A DNA stretch of 14,259 nucleotides from Allosediminivita sp964397775 (GTDB taxonomy: Bacteria; Pseudomonadota; Alphaproteobacteria; Rhodobacterales; Rhodobacteraceae): the NCBI GenBank assembly GCA_964397775.1, contig CAYNKL010000103.1, positions 1-14,259 of the forward strand. Reading direction: 5' to 3'. Shown here in pieces: positions 14,231 through 14,259 of this stretch (position 1 is its first letter; every line of letters starts with the position of its first letter). Below the pieces are notes generated by a model that was given only the letters and a program-made list of their open reading frames with translations, was not told the origin of the DNA and ran no database searches. A program made the position numbers and the translations under genes.

Positions 14231-14259
14231 GTGACCGTGAAGCGGCAGCACGAGCCGCA

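Larger units (their letters stand above)
14029..14259 (+). mobile_element. IS21-family insertion sequence remnant, runs off the right edge
   Basis: From about 14029 the TPR coding repeat stops and sequence typical of an istA-istB junction begins: an in-frame CEPVADCRRYDSL tail I take to be the istA C-terminus, an AGGAG Shine-Dalgarno (14074-14078), then the istB start at 14087. No istA body is present to the left, so the element is either a deletion product or its left part was lost on insertion into the TPR gene. The exact left boundary is inferred from where TPR similarity ends. I saw no terminal inverted repeat. Confidence 0.55.
14087..14259 (+). pseudogene. istB: IS21 istB helper ATPase, interrupted 5' fragment
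   Basis: ATG at 14087 with AGGAG eight bases upstream encodes MERSQVLDVMGQLKLYG, the hallmark N-terminus of IstB. After that the expected AAYDEIIA is present (14182-14205) but in another frame, and KRQHEP reappears in the original frame at the window end. Two extra GC-rich hairpin segments (about 38 and 25 bases by comparison with my memory of IstB, together 63) account for both frame changes and for the restored frame. The frame stays open to the edge, but about 33 residues between KLYG and VKRQHEP replace the usual 12. Whether the product works is doubtful; the Walker motifs of IstB would lie beyond the window. Confidence 0.6.

Overview
The window looks like a chromosomal stretch from a high-GC alphaproteobacterium, most likely a Rhodobacteraceae (Roseobacter/Rhodobacter-type) species. 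The reasons are GC-rich codon use, a lipoprotein of the DUF2927 type and its small membrane neighbour, a COG3825-type VWA protein with a MoxR-like AAA ATPase, and a GC-rich hairpin repeat at 1628-1675 of a kind I associate with Rhodobacterales. This placement is inference from protein families and base composition.

Left part (1-5342), housekeeping-like genes: a MoxR-type AAA ATPase cut by the window edge; a convergent one-TM hypothetical protein; an AidB-like acyl-CoA dehydrogenase on the minus strand; and, divergent from it across about 410 bases, a DUF2927 lipoprotein followed closely by a 55-residue two-TM protein.

Middle part (5343-8415): an MFS transporter and a SAM-dependent methyltransferase separated by long non-coding gaps, with visibly lower GC, especially in the methyltransferase. 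The methyltransferase has its own good sigma-70-type promoter. This block looks like accessory cargo. It lies between the MoxR ATPase and the CoxE-like VWA protein (8416-9597), two proteins that normally act as a pair.

Right part (9598-14259): an orphan family-5 substrate-binding protein, possibly coupled to a 50-codon upstream ORF, then a 49-base 3' fragment of a tRNA-Val(TAC) on the minus strand with no matching 5' half. Such a fragment is the classic scar of tRNA-directed integration. Its orientation predicts an element running rightward out of the window. The next 570 bases drop to near 50% GC and hold inverted and direct repeats. They are followed by a STAND-type NTPase with 46-residue TPR repeats, a class often found in defence islands. 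Its 3' end runs into an IS21-family remnant whose istB start is interrupted by two GC-rich hairpins.

The most interesting parts are the tRNA-scar boundary, the STAND-TPR gene fused to IS21 debris, the hairpins inside istB, the separated MoxR/VWA pair and the mutually exclusive hairpins ahead of the VWA gene. I see no complete new multi-gene system inside the window. If one exists, it probably continues past the right edge.
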